From: Porphyra umbilicalis
Lineage: Eukaryota; Rhodophyta; Bangiophyceae; Bangiales; Bangiaceae
Direction: 5' to 3'
Length of the DNA: 55,830 nucleotides
NCBI GenBank assembly: GCA_002049455.2
Contig: KV919174.1
Coordinates: 1-55,830 of the forward strand
This document shows, one piece after another, positions 1-10,459 of the stretch (the first letter of the stretch is position 1; each line of letters opens with the position of its first letter). Below the pieces are notes generated by a model, which saw only the letters and a list, made by a program, of their open reading frames with translations, was not told where the DNA came from and did no database searches. The translations under genes and the position numbers were made by a program.

Positions 1-267
1 GGTAACTTTCCGGCCGCGCCAGCCGAATGGTGCTCCAGTGGCGTCAGAGTCGGGTCGATTTAGACAACTGTCCCTTTGGAAAAAGAGTTGATCTCAAAGG
101 AAATGGCATCAATGTACAGCTTAAATACAACCAGGAAGAGCACACGGCATGATGAGTGCACCAGAGCAGCCTCTCCCGCCAAGACCCGCGGCGCTCATAC
201 GAGCGCGCATACTGTACGTAGTAGGACAGTACACACCCGGCCCGTCACCCGCCACCCGAGCTCTCCA

Positions 268-3194
268 TCAGCGGCGACGACCGCCGTCGGCGGTACCCCC
301 CCCCCCCAAGGTGGTCATGCCCCCCCCCCCCCCCGCCGCCAGCGTCAGCGCGTCTGGGTTGGCCCGCAGCAGCGCCGCCTCCCGTTCGGCAAAGCGGCGG
401 CGGAGGGCTTCGACCTTGCGCTCGTTCTTCTTGAGCCTGTCCATCAGCGAGGCGGGGAGCAGGCAGAAGCCACGCAAATGTGTCGTGCAGAGGCGGTCAC
501 AGCAAGCAAAACGGGCGCGCGTTAGTAGAGGGCCTCGTCCGCCTGCCTCTGGCAAAGACCCGCACGTCACACCCACACAGCGCACGCGCCGTGCGCCACC
601 GCCCCCACTCGGTCCACCACCCCCCGCACGGGCACCACAACCCCACCGCGTCGGGAGGGGGCACACCACCAAACAGCGCCGCCTCAAGACGCACTCCCCC
701 ACCCCCCCCCCCCCAAAAACTCCCCCCCCCCCCAACGTACTCTGCCTCGTAGCGCACGACGTACCCCCGCAGCGCGTCGCGCTCGCGGCTCACCACGCCC
801 ACCACCCCCTCCCGCTCGGCCAACACGGCCGCCCAGGAGCGCTCCCGCGCGTCCGCCGCCGCCGACCGCTCCCGCGACGCCGCCTCGGCGCCCGCCTCGG
901 CCGCCGCCGCGCGCGCAACGGCGGCGTCACGCGCCGCCGCCGCGTCAGAGGCGGCCGCTTCCGCCGCCGCCGCCGACGCGGCGGCCGCCGACGCGGCGGC
1001 CAGCCGCCGCCACGTCGTTGTGAGGAGCGCCTCGAGCGTCGCGGAGCGGGCGGTGGCGGCCGCCGCGGCGGCGCCGAGGCGCGCGTGCGCGCGGCGGAGG
1101 CGGCGGAGGGGGGTGTGGCACGCGCAGGGGGGGGCGCAGGGGGGGGGGGGGGGTGTGGGGGCGGGGGGGGGGGGGGGGCGCCGCCGTCGAGGGGGGGGGG
1201 GGGGGAACCCGCGACCCCGCCGTGGCCGTCGGCCCACGGCTCGCCGCCGTCGCCGTCGCCGTCGCGGTCGCCGTCGCCGCGGTCGCGGCCGCGGCCGCCG
1301 TCGCGCCACGCCTCGCGGCCGTCGCGGCCGTCGTGGCCGCCCGCCCGCCGCGCCGCCCGCCTGTCGCTCTCATACCCGTCGTCTGCCCGCCGCGCCGCCC
1401 GCCCGCCGCTCCCATACCCGTCGTCTGCCCGCCGCGCCGCCCGCCCGTCGCTCCCATACCCGTCCCCGTCGGTGCCGTCGGCGTCGGTGCCCCCCCCCCC
1501 CCCCCCCCCCCCCGCCGCCATACTCCCCGTCCCGGTAGCGGCGGTGGCGGCGGCGGCGGCGGCCGCCGCCGCCGTCGGTGCGGCGGTCACCGCGGCGACC
1601 GTCGTCCCACACGCCGCCGCCGGCGGCGGCGGCGGCGCGCTCGTCGGCGGCGGCCCCGGACCGCCCGCCCCCTCCCAACGACCGCCGTCGCCGCCGTCGG
1701 CCGCGTCGGCCGCCCACTCGCCGTACGGTCCGGCGGCGGCGGCAGCGGCGGCGGCCACGCCCTCCCCGTCTGGGGCGCCACCGACACCCGCCCGGCGGTC
1801 GGCGGCGCGGTCCGCCGCGTCCGCCCCGCCCGCCCAGTGGTGGCCAAAAGGGGCGGCGGTGCCGCCACCGCCGCCGTCGCCGCCAGCGTCGAGACCGCCA
1901 CCGGCCCAGGTGCTGCTGCCGCCGCCCCCGCCGCCGGCGGGCGCCGGGGGCACCCCCGCGGGCGCCGCACCGCCGCCCCCCCCCACCGCAACGTCTGGGG
2001 GCCGCGCGCCCCCCCCCCCCCCCCCCCGGCGCGCGCGGGCGACTGCGGGAGCCCCCCCCCCCCCCCCCCCCCCGCCCCCGCGCGGCGGCGAGCTCCCCCG
2101 TCAGCCGCACCGCCGCGTCGAGCACCGACACCAGCTCCCGCTCCAAGCGGCTCATCGTCGGCACGTCGCGCCCCCCTTCCAAACCACCGCCGCCGCCGCC
2201 GTCGCCGTCGCCGTCGCCATCGCCGTCGGCCGACCAGACGTCCGTGTCGCCAAACTCCTCCCCCCCGCCGCCGCTGCCGTCGCCGCTGCCGCCGTCGGGG
2301 TGCTCGTCAGAGCCAAACGCGGCGGCGCCGGCGGCGACCAAGCTCCCACTCCCCCCGCCGCCGTCGCCGCCCGCCGCCGGCACGCTCTCATCGAGGGCGC
2401 GGGCGGCGGCGAGGAGCGCCGCCGCGCGGGCGGCCACCTCCCCAGAGCCGAGGGCGTAGGGGCGCCGCGCCCCGCCGCGCCCGCCGCCGCGCCCGCCGCC
2501 GCCGCCGCCGCCGTCGCCCCCGGGGGGGGGGGGGTACCCGCCGCACCGGCGGGGGGCGCGCGGCCGCCGCCGCCCCCGCCGCCCGCCCACAGGGGGAGCG
2601 CCGCCGCGCCGGGGGTGGCGGCGGCGGCGGCGGCGACGGCGGGTGGTGGGGGCGCCGCCGCCGCATCCCCCAGGGCAAACGGCAGTGCCGCGGCGGCGCC
2701 CCCACCCCCCCACCCCCCCCCCACCCCCCCCCACCCCCCCCGCCGCCCGTCGCGTCCACCTCAAACGACTGCACGGTGATGGACGCGGCGGCCGCCGCCT
2801 CAAACGATTGGGCCGGCAACGACGGCGCGGGCGGCGGCGACGGGGGCAACGCCGGCGGCCGGCGGGGCGGGGCGGGCGGCGCGGGCGGCGCCTCTGCGGT
2901 CGCGCCGGCCGCCGCCTCGGCGGCCGCCGCTTCGAGGGCGGCCGCGACGCCCCCCCCCCCCCACCGGGCGGCGGGGGTCCACGCGGGGGGGTCCCCCCCG
3001 CCCCCCCCCCCCCCCCCCCCCGCCGGCGGGCACGTCGACCTCGTGCGCGGCGGGGGAGTAGGTGTACCCCCCCGGCGGTGGCGGGGAGGGGGGGGGGTGC
3101 CCGACCCAGACGCGCCCGTGGAGGGGAGCGACGCAGAGATGAGGCCGGCGAGCCACGGGTCGTCGGGGGGGGGGGGGTCCGCCGCGGGCTCCAT
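268..3194 (-). CDS. Hypothetical low-complexity protein with C-terminal coiled coil (frame interrupted at G/C runs)
   Basis: Family not recognised. Read on the minus strand, a plausible start (MEPAADPPPPDDPWLAGL) lies at 3194. Good coding segments follow in changing frames: a Tyr/Val-containing stretch near 3050, an Ala-rich helix near 2900, an acidic Asp/Gly segment with MSRLERELVSVLDAAVRL near 2150, DDGYGSDGRAARRA-like repeats near 1400, and a coiled coil from about 1030 to 740 (RERDALRGYVVRYEAEYV). A last helix (LMDRLKKNERKVEALRRRF) is near 420, with the stop at 268. Each frame change falls in a G/C run of 8 or more bases, so run-length error is more likely than introns or decay. Third positions are G/C-rich in these segments, but composition alone would produce some of that. 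Possibly a scaffold or cytoskeletal protein; no function can be assigned. The existence of a gene is moderately supported, its exact structure is not. Confidence 0.4.
1372..1460. repeat. Short tandem repeat inside the low-complexity gene
   Basis: About three copies of a roughly 33-bp unit built on cccgtcgtctgcccgccgcg. On the minus strand it encodes an 11-residue unit of the type DDGYGSDGRAARRA. It is coding-phase compatible (multiple of three), which favours the minus-strand gene being real. Confidence 0.6.
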
Positions 3195-4723
3195 GGCACC
3201 CCGGGGGGGGGGGGGGCGGGGGGGGGGGGGGCGCGCCGAGGGGGACGGCCCACGCGGACGTGCCGCGCGGGGCGGGCGTGACGGGGGCGGGGGGGCGGCC
3301 AAGTGGCGGCGGGCGAGGGGGGGGGAGGGCGGTGGAGGGGCACCGCCGCCCGCGGGCGCCGCCGCGGCTCGGCGGCGGGGCGTCGGGGCGGCGGGACGCG
3401 CGGCAGCGGTGGCGCGCGCGCAGCCGAAAATGGCGCGCGGGGCGCCGCGCGGTCGGCCGACAGACCAAGAGCACGGCAGTGCGCCCCCATGCAACGAGGA
3501 GCTTCCCAACCACCACGTGGAGTTACTTGGATCGCACAAGTCTTCAGTGGCGTACAGTACAGTACTGTACGCCCTGTTCGAGACGGTTTTCTATGAGGGA
3601 GTGCTGGAATTGGAAGTTTATTTAGTTAGATTAGGTCGTCCGGTGGACCGGACCATTTGATCCTTTGAGCAGGGGCATGGACACTATACTTTGGTAATCT
3701 TCCACAATATCCATACTATCAGCCAATGATATAAGCCGTTCAATAATGAGAGTACATTATGTGTCCATGGACATAATAATTACACGGTTCCTAGAGAAAA
3801 GTTTGTATCCATATTCGCGCGGCACTCAACATTTACAGCGACAATGAGGTGCGTGCAACGTTGTGAGGCCCTCAGGCGACCTCGGGAGGTGGCAGCACGG
3901 CACCTCGATCAGCTATCGGTCGAGACCCCAAAGCATAGTTATTCCAGATCAACCATACTTAGTAGAGCACTTCAGGCTTGTGCCCATTTGTGGCTGGACT
4001 CGCAACTCCAGTCCCATCGTCCCCGCTGTGCGCACAGCGCACGGGCGGCCGACGCCCCCCCTCACAACCCGCCGCGAGCCAGCCCGAGCCGCGGCGGCGG
4101 CCACCACGAGCCAGCCCGAGCCGCGGCGGGCCGCAGCTTGGCGCCACACCGTGTCTGACTGGGCGCTCCTGGGGCTCTAGACCAGTCCCGCCCCTGTTAC
4201 GCCGTGCCGCACCCTCGCCTCGGCGTCCTCCGCGCGCCGCCGTCGCCACCGCTTTGGTGCCGTCTCGTTCTTTGTTGCCGACGCTGCTGCGCCCTGTTTT
4301 CCTAGTCGCTGTTGAGGCCCCTGCTCACAGGCAGTTTGGGCAGTTGTAGCTGCAGCAACGGCGTCGACCAAACGCGCCTGTTGGCGCGCTTCGTCGACGG
4401 CGGTCGCAGTCGTCTTTTGGCCGTGTTTAGTGGAGTGCGACGGAGCGTGACCTGCCTCTGTTTGCGCGCCAGTGTTTGTGGAGCCGGCTCTCTCTTTCGT
4501 CGCCCGTGTGTGGTCGGTGCAGTCGGTCACAGGGGTGGTTGCTTGGTGCGGCTGTCAACGGCTGCGGTGGTGTGGAGAGGTGGCACCATCACACTGGGAG
4601 CCACTAGCGACCGGCACGTGTGCTGCAACTCTGCACGATTTTCTGCCTGGGTGCGGCGCTGGTGCCAGCTGCCGGCTCTCACTGTGACCCGCCGCGCCCT
4701 CCGGGTCGGATCGGCCCGCGGCA
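3195..4723. other. Intergenic, with AT-rich island
   Basis: Divergent spacer between the minus-strand low-complexity gene and CK2 beta. Bases 3600-3880 are much less GC-rich than the surroundings. They hold a short inverted repeat (catggacac at about 3678, gtgtccatg at about 3761). Bases 4030-4140 have a locally repeated gagccagcccgagccgcggcgg. No conserved protein was seen here. The CK2 beta promoter and leader must lie in the 3' part. Confidence 0.5.
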
Positions 4724-5497
4724 ATGGCCGTCAACGGGGAGCATGACGTCACCCTCTGCGCAGCCGGTGGCAATGGGGGCGTGGGCGACGTGGACGTCGG
4801 CCCCTCGTCTGGGGAGGAGTCGGGCTCCCTCGCCGAGTCGTCGATAAGCGATGACAGCACGTGGATCTCGTGGTTCTGCTCCCTCAAGGGCAACGAGTTC
4901 TTTTGCGAGGTGGACGAGGACTTTATCCAGGACGACTTTAACCTGACGGGCCTCTCCCAGCACGTCACCTACTACAACTACGCGCTGGACACCATCCTGG
5001 ACGCGGACATCCCCGAGGGGGAACTCGACGAGCGGCAGCAGGAGCTGGTGGAAGTGGCTGCCGAGACGCTGTACGGGCTTATCCACGCGCGCTTCCTCCT
5101 CACCGCCCGCGGCATGCAGGCGATGCAACAAAAGTTCACCGACGTGGCGTTTGGGCGCTGCCCGCGTGCGCTGTGCGCCGGACAGCCGGTGCTGCCGGTC
5201 GGCCAGTCGGACCTCCCCCGCATCTCCACCGTCAAGATCTTTTGCCCCATGTGTTGGGACATTTACTTCCCCCGCTCGCGCAACCACAACACCATTGACG
5301 GGGCCTACTGGGGCACCACCTTCCCGCACCTCTTCCTGCATACGTACCAGAGCCACGTGCCGTTGCGCAACGGGGAACGGTACGAGCCGCGCATTTACGG
5401 CTTTAAAATCCACGCGTCGGCGGGGCAGGTGCAGCGCAACCTGGGTACTTTCCCTGCCACAGACGGGCAGCAGCGGGACCGGCGGGCGAGCCCATGA
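4724..5497 (+). CDS. CKB: Casein kinase II regulatory (beta) subunit
   Basis: Regulatory subunit of the CK2 Ser/Thr kinase tetramer; the beta dimer holds two catalytic alpha subunits and steers substrate choice in nucleus and cytosol. The 257-residue product has the family core: [24 protein letters not shown] (47-70; the motif reads as in animals and plants), the DFNLTGL segment, an acidic/helical region 96-120, and a zinc ribbon with Cys146, Cys151, Cys174 and Cys177 (CPRALC and CPMC) that forms the dimer interface. [13 protein letters not shown] (193-205) and RIYGFKIH (223-230) are also typical. The N-terminal 45 residues are acidic and Ser-rich ([15 protein letters not shown]), a likely CK2 autophosphorylation region that is longer than in animals. 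The ATG at 4724 sits in gcaATGg just before the conserved part. No intron. The last 20 residues are divergent and hydrophilic. Confidence 0.95.
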   Translation: MAVNGEHDVTLCAAGGNGGVGDVDVGPSSGEESGSLAESSISDDSTWISWFCSLKGNEFFCEVDEDFIQDDFNLTGLSQHVTYYNYALDTILDADIPEGELDERQQELVEVAAETLYGLIHARFLLTARGMQAMQQKFTDVAFGRCPRALCAGQPVLPVGQSDLPRISTVKIFCPMCWDIYFPRSRNHNTIDGAYWGTTFPHLFLHTYQSHVPLRNGERYEPRIYGFKIHASAGQVQRNLGTFPATDGQQRDRRASP

Positions 5498-6453
5498 GCG
5501 CGGCGGCCAGCGGGGAGCTGTGACCCGACGGACGTGGGGTGGGGGCGTGGCTCCCCAGTGGTGTGACCTGGCTAGTGGGCGACCGCGCCCGCGGTGGCGC
5601 CCTTGTTTGTCGCGGCGCGCGTGGGTCGTGAGCAGCGAGACGAGCACGCCGCCCTGTGCTGGCCTCGGTTTGTGGTGCATGGTCGATTTGTGGTGGGAGC
5701 GGGGGGGCACGGGAGGAGGGTGATAGGATGCTCTAGAGAGTGTGGGGAGTGGGTGAGAGAGAAAGTTATGGATCGCAGCGGGGGCAATGTACGTCGTACC
5801 AAGCCAGTGAGTTGGGTGGTTGGTCACGCGACAGCTTGGCCGCATCCGTCGTGGCTGAAGGTAAGTGTTCCATCCGGAGTACGAGGACTACGGGAATGGC
5901 CGTTGCTCAAAGAAGTAGGAGACCGCCGCATCCGCTGTAGATTCACGGGGACTGTATGGCAGGGGGCGCCCACGGGACACGCCAAGCGATGTCGATCAGC
6001 GCCACAGCGCCGGATGAACCGAGGTGCCAGCGCCGGGCGGTGGAGTCGGGAGTTGTGCTATAGGGTGAACGAAGGGGCTCTGTCCATCGCAATCGTACGC
6101 AGGTGGACCGAGTGCTCGTGTCGCTTGCTTTGTATATCTTTTTTGTCTTCTTATTGGCGCGGTTGTGTGCGTGCTGTTGCCAGGTCTAATTCTTGTGACT
6201 GGATGAGCCTGCGCCGATACCGAGATGCGTTCAGCTTGCCGTGCCTAGTCTGTTCGACGTTCTTCATCCTACGACAGGGTCCTTTTCCCTTGCCCTGTAG
6301 TTCCGTGGCCATGCGCTTGCCACGATAGACAAGTCCGACGCAAAACGACCGCAGTGGTCACCGTTTGCTGGCCCATCCACCCACCCAGACACCCCCGTGT
6401 TCTCCAAACCAACCCCCCCACGTCCACACGCCCACCCCCCCCCATACCGCCAC
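5498..6453. other. Convergent 3' spacer
   Basis: Lies between the stop codons of CK2 beta (+) and gamma-tubulin (-) and should hold both 3' UTRs. Open frames here lack any recognisable domain. Sequence is less GC-rich than the genes. No classic AATAAA was identified with confidence. Confidence 0.4.
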
Positions 6454-7851
6454 TCACGGGTACGCGTTGCGCGGGTCCGCCAAGTCCGACTCCCCCATTA
6501 CCCAGTCCACATAGTTTGGGTCCGCCGCCGCCTTGTACTCGCGGATGGTGTCGACAACGACCGAGCGGGCTTCGTCAAACTCGTCCAAGCTGTCCGCAAA
6601 CATTGGCTGCTTGCGGTACGAGTCGAGGTACGCATTCCGCTTGCGCATCGTGTCGTACGTCTTGAGCGCGCGCGCAAAGAGCGTCGACACGGACGTGTGG
6701 TTGGCGAGGAGGAGCCCCCGCACCCGGTTTTGGGAGGCCACGTACGGACTCTGTCGGGAGAGGGCGACCTGGATGGACGCGGGGCCCCACGGGATGAAGG
6801 ACGCCAGCTGCCGTTCCCGGATGCGTTGGAGGGATTTGTGCACCTGCGACGCGTCCACGTCGCCTTGGATGACGTTGAGGAGGGAGAGGTAGACACCCGA
6901 GCGGGCGGTCGGGACCGACACCATCAAGTTTTTGGCCTGCAACAGCCGCCGCATCACGTCCAAAACGGTCGTCTTGCGCACCGACGGGGCGGCTTCCGCG
7001 CGGGGGTCCTCGAGCAGCGTCAACGGCGTGTAGCCCGTGATAAGAAAGTGGCACGCGGGGGTGGGGATGAGCGACGCGAGGAGCCCCGCCAGGTCATTGT
7101 TCATGTACCCTGGGTAGCGCAGCGTCGACGTAGAGGCGGCCATGACCGTGGCGACCAGCGAGTTGACCTGCTCAAACGTCGGGTTGGGGAGATGCAGCCG
7201 GTCCGACGCCACCCGGTTGAGCGCATTGTTGTCCAGGACGACCGTTGCGTCGGCGTTCAACGCGAGCCGCTTGAGGGTGAGGATCATGTTGTACGGCTGG
7301 ATGACCACGTCCGACGATTCCTCCTGGTTGGGGAACACCGAGTAGGTTTGGATGAGCTTTTTGGGGAAGCGGTCGTTGAGCCGCTCGAGGAGGAAGGAGC
7401 CGAGCCCCGACCCCGTACCGCCCGCAATCGAGTGGCAGAGGGTGAAGCCCTCGAGGGAGTCGGAGCCGTCCGCCTCCCGGTCAATCATGTCCATGAGCTC
7501 CTCCTCCTTTTGTTCCCCCTGGTGGTAGCCCGACGCCCAGTTGTTGCCCGCCCCCCCCCCGTTGGGCGCGATAAACACATTCTCCGGGTTGTACAAGTTG
7601 GCCTGCGCGGAATTGAGCACCCCCTGCACGACCCGCGGCTCGAGGTCGATGAGCAGCGCGCGGGGGATGTAGTGCTCGTCGTCGGCTTGGTAGAAAAAGA
7701 CGTCCTTGCGGTCGCCCGCCGACTCGGACGCAAAATCTTCGAGGATGCCGTCGGGGCGGATGCCGTGCTCCGCGCACAGCTGCTTCCAAAACTCGGTGCC
7801 GACCTGGTTGCCACACTGGCCGACTTGGAGGGTGATGATTTCGCGGGGCAT
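6454..7851 (-). CDS. TUBG: Gamma-tubulin
   Basis: Microtubule-nucleating tubulin of the gamma-tubulin ring complex, acting at spindle poles or other organising centres. The 465-residue product starts [18 protein letters not shown], the classic gamma-tubulin N terminus. It keeps [30 protein letters not shown], the GTP-binding [10 protein letters not shown] loop, [39 protein letters not shown] sequence (here [13 protein letters not shown]), [16 protein letters not shown] and the [27 protein letters not shown] block that separates gamma from alpha and beta tubulin. Length matches the family (about 450-475). The frame is open upstream of 7851, but that stretch is unlike tubulin, so the Met at 7851 (gccaccATGc) is the start. 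Single uninterrupted frame without introns. The C-terminal tail is short, as expected for gamma rather than alpha/beta tubulin. Confidence 0.97.
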   Translation of the reverse strand: MPREIITLQVGQCGNQVGTEFWKQLCAEHGIRPDGILEDFASESAGDRKDVFFYQADDEHYIPRALLIDLEPRVVQGVLNSAQANLYNPENVFIAPNGGGAGNNWASGYHQGEQKEEELMDMIDREADGSDSLEGFTLCHSIAGGTGSGLGSFLLERLNDRFPKKLIQTYSVFPNQEESSDVVIQPYNMILTLKRLALNADATVVLDNNALNRVASDRLHLPNPTFEQVNSLVATVMAASTSTLRYPGYMNNDLAGLLASLIPTPACHFLITGYTPLTLLEDPRAEAAPSVRKTTVLDVMRRLLQAKNLMVSVPTARSGVYLSLLNVIQGDVDASQVHKSLQRIRERQLASFIPWGPASIQVALSRQSPYVASQNRVRGLLLANHTSVSTLFARALKTYDTMRKRNAYLDSYRKQPMFADSLDEFDEARSVVVDTIREYKAAADPNYVDWVMGESDLADPRNAYP

Positions 7852-8565
7852 GGTGGCGCGTCGGGGGCGACCCGCGGGGGGAGGCGAACGCGTCCGCGCA
7901 CACGGAAGCAGTCCAGCAGACGCGGAAGGACAGGGGGGGGAGGGGCCAAGGGTGGGAAAAGGGCAGCGGCAGTCCCGGTCGGTCAAGCTCAGGGAGGCGT
8001 CTGCCCGGGCGGCGGCGGCCAGCGCGGGCGCCACGCCGCCGAGGCGACGGAGCCCGCCGAGGCCACGACGACGCCAAGCAGGAACGGAGGGAGTCAACCG
8101 CCGGCGGCTCGGTCCGCCGGTGGAGGGGGCGACCTGCAAGGCACCGCCGCCCCGGCAGACGCTGCCTGCCGCAGAGCACCCGCGCAGCCGCGGTGCGTCG
8201 GGCGGCCCGCGAGGCAGGCGAGCGGCTCCGTGCTGACGCACGGAGGCTACGCGGAAAAAGGCGCGACCGTTAACCAGACAATCGACTTAGTGTGCAGAAA
8301 CAACCAAGCAGGGTCCATGTCGGGCTCAATTCACTGAGCAAGTAAATAAATACGGCAGATCAAGCGCCTGTCGTGGCTACAAACACAAGCAACAGCGTCG
8401 TGTGGAGGTGTGCTTCGCCCCCAACGTTGACGGTGCTCCCACCCACCGGTGGAACGCTGGGCGACGCGCATCCCGCCGTTCTCCCCGCCCCCCCTCCGCC
8501 CCGTTTGCAACCCCCCCGCGTTGCGCTGACAAAACACCCGCGCCTCCTCCATCCCCCCCGCCGCC
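7852..8565. promoter_or_regulatory. Divergent promoter region (gamma-tubulin / low-complexity gene)
   Basis: Intergenic DNA of about 700 bases upstream of gamma-tubulin (-) and of a candidate plus-strand gene. Bases 8230-8400 are less GC-rich, including agtaaataaatacgg near 8340. No defined TATA or other element can be assigned with confidence. Confidence 0.35.
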
Positions 8566-9084
8566 ATGTTCCTCTTCCGCGCCCTCTCCAACGTGCCGGG
8601 CTTTGGCCGCCGCCGCCGGTCGGCCTCCAACTCGGCCGCCGACGAGGCCGCCTCCCGCGGCTCCCCGCCGCCGCCCGGGGACGTTGCAGCGGTGCCGCCG
8701 CCCGCCGACGGGGTGGGGGGATCCCCCCAGGCGCCGCCCGCGCCGCCAAACGCCGAGGGGGTGACGTCGCTGACCGGCGTCGCTCTACCGTCGGCCGAGG
8801 TGCCGCCGTCGGCCGAGGTGCCGCCGTCGGCCGAGGTGCCGCCGTCGGCCGCGGTGCCGCCGTCGGCCGCGGTGCCGCCGTCGGCCGCGGTGCCGCCGTC
8901 GGCCGAGGTGCCGCCGTCGGCCGAGGTGCCGCCGTCGGCCACATTTCCGCCTCCCCCCCCCCTCCCGTCGGCCGGCGACCCCACCCGTCACCGAGCGTCA
9001 GCGACGGCGGCTACGGCACCACCGCCGTCGCCACCGGCGGCGCCGCCTCTCCCCCCCCCCCCCCTCCCCCCCCCCCATCCCCGC
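8566..9084 (+). CDS. Hypothetical Pro/Ala-rich protein with PPSAEV repeats (end uncertain)
   Basis: No family recognised. An ATG in a strong context (gccgccATGt) opens a frame starting MFLFRALSNVPGFGRRRR, followed by a Ser/Asp patch, Pro-rich linkers and nine or so near-perfect hexapeptides of the type PPSAEV/PPSAAV (8795-8945). After a run of C bases at about 8947-8960 the good frame is unclear (a likely shift into PSPSVSDGGYGTTAVATGG). A second C-run cluster at 9048-9074 obscures the end, so the end given here is arbitrary. The opposite strand is also open with high GC3 over the same bases, because third positions of the two frames coincide. Strand choice therefore rests only on the start context. 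Low-confidence gene. Confidence 0.35.
8795..8945. repeat. 18-bp tandem repeat (about 8 copies)
   Basis: Unit gaggtgccgccgtcggcc, with some copies carrying gcggtg instead of gaggtg. Length is a multiple of three. It reads PPSAEV on the plus strand or ADGGTS on the minus strand. Confidence 0.9.
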
Positions 9085-9785
9085 CTACTCGCTACCCCCC
9101 ACCGCCGCGTCGGTCGCCGCCGCCGTCACCGCCGCCGCCGCGTGCGCGCCGGCGGCACGCGCGCGCCCGCGCGCGCGCGGGCGCCCGCCGTCGACCGCGG
9201 CGGCGGCGGCGTTGCCGCCGCCGCCGCCCCCACACGCGCTGCCGCCGCCGCCGCCGCCGCCGCCGCCGCGGCCGCCGCCGCCCGCCGCAGACGGCCCCGC
9301 GGCCGCCCGGCGCGGCACCGTCGACGCGGCCGCCGCCGACGGCGCGGCGCCGACCGGCGGCCGCCGCGTCGGCGGCGGGGCGCGCGCGGCACCGGCGGCC
9401 GGTGGCGCGGGCCCGCCCCGCGACCCGAGGGGCCCCGCGCGGCCGCCGCCGCCGCCGCCGCCCGCGGGTGTCGCGGCAGCCGCCCCCCCGCCCCCGCCGC
9501 GTCGGCGTATGTGGTTGGCGTCGGGGGCCTCCTCGACGGCGTTGACGGCCTCCTCGACGGCCTCGGCGTGGAGGCGGTCGGCGTCAGCCTCGCGCGCCTC
9601 GAGCACCTCGAGGGCGCCGTGCAGCGCCTCGACGCGGCGCGGGGGGGGGGGTCCCGGCGTGAGCGCGGGGGGACCCGGCGCGCCCCCGTGGGGGCGGCCG
9701 CGCGCGCGCCGCGAGGGGCAGCCGCCGCGCGTGGGCGGGGAGCTCGGGCGACGGGCCCCACGGCCTTTTCCAATATAATAAGCAT
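9085..9785 (-). CDS. Hypothetical protein with short coiled coil, Gly/Ala-rich tail
   Basis: Not recognised. The supportable part is a charged helix at 9630-9510 on the minus strand (RRVEALHGALEVLEAREADA and onward to EEAPDANHI). Nearly every codon there ends in G or C, and the composition is unlike random GC-rich DNA. It continues as Gly/Ala-rich sequence to a stop at 9085. A possible start is MLIILEKAVGPVARAP at 9785, which needs a frame change in the ten-G run near 9643-9652. The start lies next to a TATA-like ttattatattgg and at the edge of the 192-bp repeat array. Resembles the first gene of the window in architecture (low complexity plus coiled coil). Confidence 0.35.
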
Positions 9786-10370
9786 AAGAAAAATAAGAAG
9801 AGAACAGCAAGCGGCAGCGCTGGCTGCCCGTACTGCGGTTGCCCCCGCCGGGCGTCAGTGTCAGCCGCGCGTGGCGCGGCGGCCCGACGCATCGTACCGC
9901 TCCCCCCCACCCCCGCGCAAAGATCGAGCACCACCCACTCCGGCCCGCGTTACGATCACCCAAGCAGCCCCTCCAAAAAAAAGAAAAAGAAAAGAAAAAC
10001 AAGCGGCGGCGCTGGCTGCCCGTACTGCGGTTGCCCCCGCCGGGCGTCAGTGTCAGCCGCGCGTGGCGCGGCGGCCCGATGCATCGTACCGCTCCCCGCC
10101 CACCCCCGCGCAAAGACCGAGCACCACCCACCCCGGGCCGCGTTACGATCACCCAAGCAGCCCCTCCAAAAAAAAAACAAAGAAAAGAAAAACAAGCGGC
10201 GGCGCTGGCTGCCCGTACTGCGGTTGCCTCGGCCGGGCGTCAGTGTCAGCCGCGCGTGGCACGGCGGCCCGATGCATCGTACCGCTCCCCGCCCACCCCC
10301 GCGCAAAGACCGAGCACCACCCACCGCCACCCGCGCTACGGGCACCCAGCAGCCCCTCCAAAAATCACAC
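9772..10370. repeat. Tandem array of a 192-193-bp unit (three copies)
   Basis: The block ctggctgcccgtactgcggt recurs at about 9820, 10012 and 10205, giving a period of 192-193 bp. Each unit has a GC-rich body of about 160 bp (ending with cagcccctcc) and an A-rich segment of about 30 bp on the plus strand. The A-rich part of copy 1 (9770-9810) is diverged; copies 2 and 3 are nearly identical. Not coding in any consistent frame. Confidence 0.92.
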
Positions 10371-10459
10371 TTTGGCTATCTACATGTACGCAACGCACAT
10401 ATCGCGCAATCGCACCCCCTTGACGCCCCAGCCCCCGCTGCCGCCCCCCCCCCCGGGCG

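Noticed and set aside
3678..3769. Short 9-bp inverted repeat in the AT-rich island
   Set aside because: Too short and widely spaced to separate from chance; mentioned only in the spacer description.
6397..8337. A 646-codon plus-strand open frame across gamma-tubulin
   Set aside because: Antisense to a strongly conserved tubulin; the translation has no recognisable feature.
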